Positions 63,748 to 64,000 of a DNA stretch of 64,000 nt are shown here, in pieces. The DNA lies in assembly GCF_031312595.1 (NCBI RefSeq), contig NZ_CP133592.1, positions 372,001 through 436,000 of the forward strand. Reading direction: 5' to 3'. How positions within the stretch are numbered: the stretch's first letter is position 1; each line of letters opens with the position of its first letter. The position numbers and the translations under genes are program-made. Under the pieces are notes generated by a model, which was not told where the DNA came from, did not search any database, and worked only from the letters and a program-made list of their open reading frames with translations. The stretch is from Methanolobus sediminis. Lineage in GTDB: Archaea > Halobacteriota > Methanosarcinia > Methanosarcinales > Methanosarcinaceae.

Positions 63748-64000
63748 TCAAACTCCGCTTACCATGTAGATAACCAGTGGTGTAATAAAAGTCTCTATCA
63801 CTGCTGCAAGAAATATAAGTGGAAAAAGCCAGTGAAGATAAAATTTGATTCCCCTGATAATTTCAGCTTTAAGGTCAACTGGTTCCGACCGGAGACCCTG
63901 GAATGCTACATATCCTATTTTCATCCCTATAGCAGAAGAGATGATCAGCATTGGAATCTCGATTATACCGTGAGGAGTAAGCCCTGCAATTACAAAAAGA
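63748..64000 (-). CDS. SpoIIM-like membrane protein (stage II sporulation protein M family), C-terminal part
   Basis: The gene runs off the window end; about 84 C-terminal residues are seen. The segment GLTPHGIIEIP is the family signature, followed by LIISSAIGMKIGY, RGIKFYLHWLFPLIFLAAVIE and a last membrane helix (TPLVIYMVSG). In archaea these proteins are small integral membrane proteins of unknown role, not linked to sporulation. The true start lies beyond 64000; ATG 63951 is internal. Confidence 0.85.
   Translation of the reverse strand, partial: LFVIAGLTPHGIIEIPMLIISSAIGMKIGYVAFQGLRSEPVDLKAEIIRGIKFYLHWLFPLIFLAAVIETFITPLVIYMVSGV

Overview
The window looks like a chromosomal segment of a methanogenic archaeon of the Methanosarcinaceae, most like Methanolobus or Methanococcoides. 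This placement is inferred from gene content, not from a database search. Supporting genes are archaeal aIF2-gamma, Rpo7/Spt4, S24e/S27ae, GTP-dependent dephospho-CoA kinase, PurP, LonB, an archaeal ATP-dependent DNA ligase, a methanosarcinal two-domain S-layer protein, and PGF-pre-PGF surface proteases. The large PAS/histidine kinase repertoire fits the same group. Base composition is AT-rich, with very AT-rich intergenic promoters.

Layout. Bases 1-7143 hold a glycogen block: the end of a debranching enzyme, a glycogen-synthase-like glycosyltransferase, a small winged-helix protein and a GH13 amylase, with an S-layer protein gene between them. Bases 7220-13209 (minus strand) hold an EVE-domain protein, a small membrane protein, and a chemoreceptor-CheW operon whose receptor carries eight 91-residue poly-HAMP repeats. 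Bases 13724-25045 form a sensory block of four large PAS proteins: an HTH-PAS protein, a seven-PAS kinase, a kinase with a Cys-rich PAS domain, and a bacterial-style hybrid kinase with two receivers and an HPt domain. They are separated by long AT-rich gaps with several hairpins. Three tRNA genes (Val, Phe, Gly) follow on the minus strand.

Bases 26076-36400 contain a small secreted protein, membrane LonB, the TldD/TldE protease pair, a CHASE4 kinase with its receiver-PAS partner, an MFS transporter, and a cupredoxin-like lipoprotein that has lost most copper ligands. Bases 36473-39712 hold DNA ligase and a threonine/methionine branch pair (homoserine dehydrogenase and its ACT-domain partner). 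Bases 39800-43310 look like a surface-sensing module: a membrane-anchored winged-helix protein diverges from genes for a secreted Asp-rich (Ca-binding-like) protein, a secreted coiled-coil/PKD protein and a lipoprotein. The spacers there contain repeated and structured leader DNA.

Bases 43778-64000 are mostly housekeeping: HtpX, DUF488, AroA, the Kae1-Bud32-RdgB operon, two tandem secreted subtilases with poly-Gly hinges and PGF-pre-PGF domains, and the Rpo7-Spt4-DPCK-S24e-S27ae operon behind aIF2-gamma and a PIN protein. A KaiC-like ATPase, PurP and the end of a SpoIIM-like membrane protein complete the window.

The strongest candidates for something new are the poly-HAMP receptor with a freshly duplicated unit, the 39800-43310 surface module with its duplicated leader, the paired palindromes framing the lon promoter, and the unexplained structured gaps (15461-16108, 25589-26075, 43311-43777). 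No CRISPR array, insertion sequence or prophage was seen.
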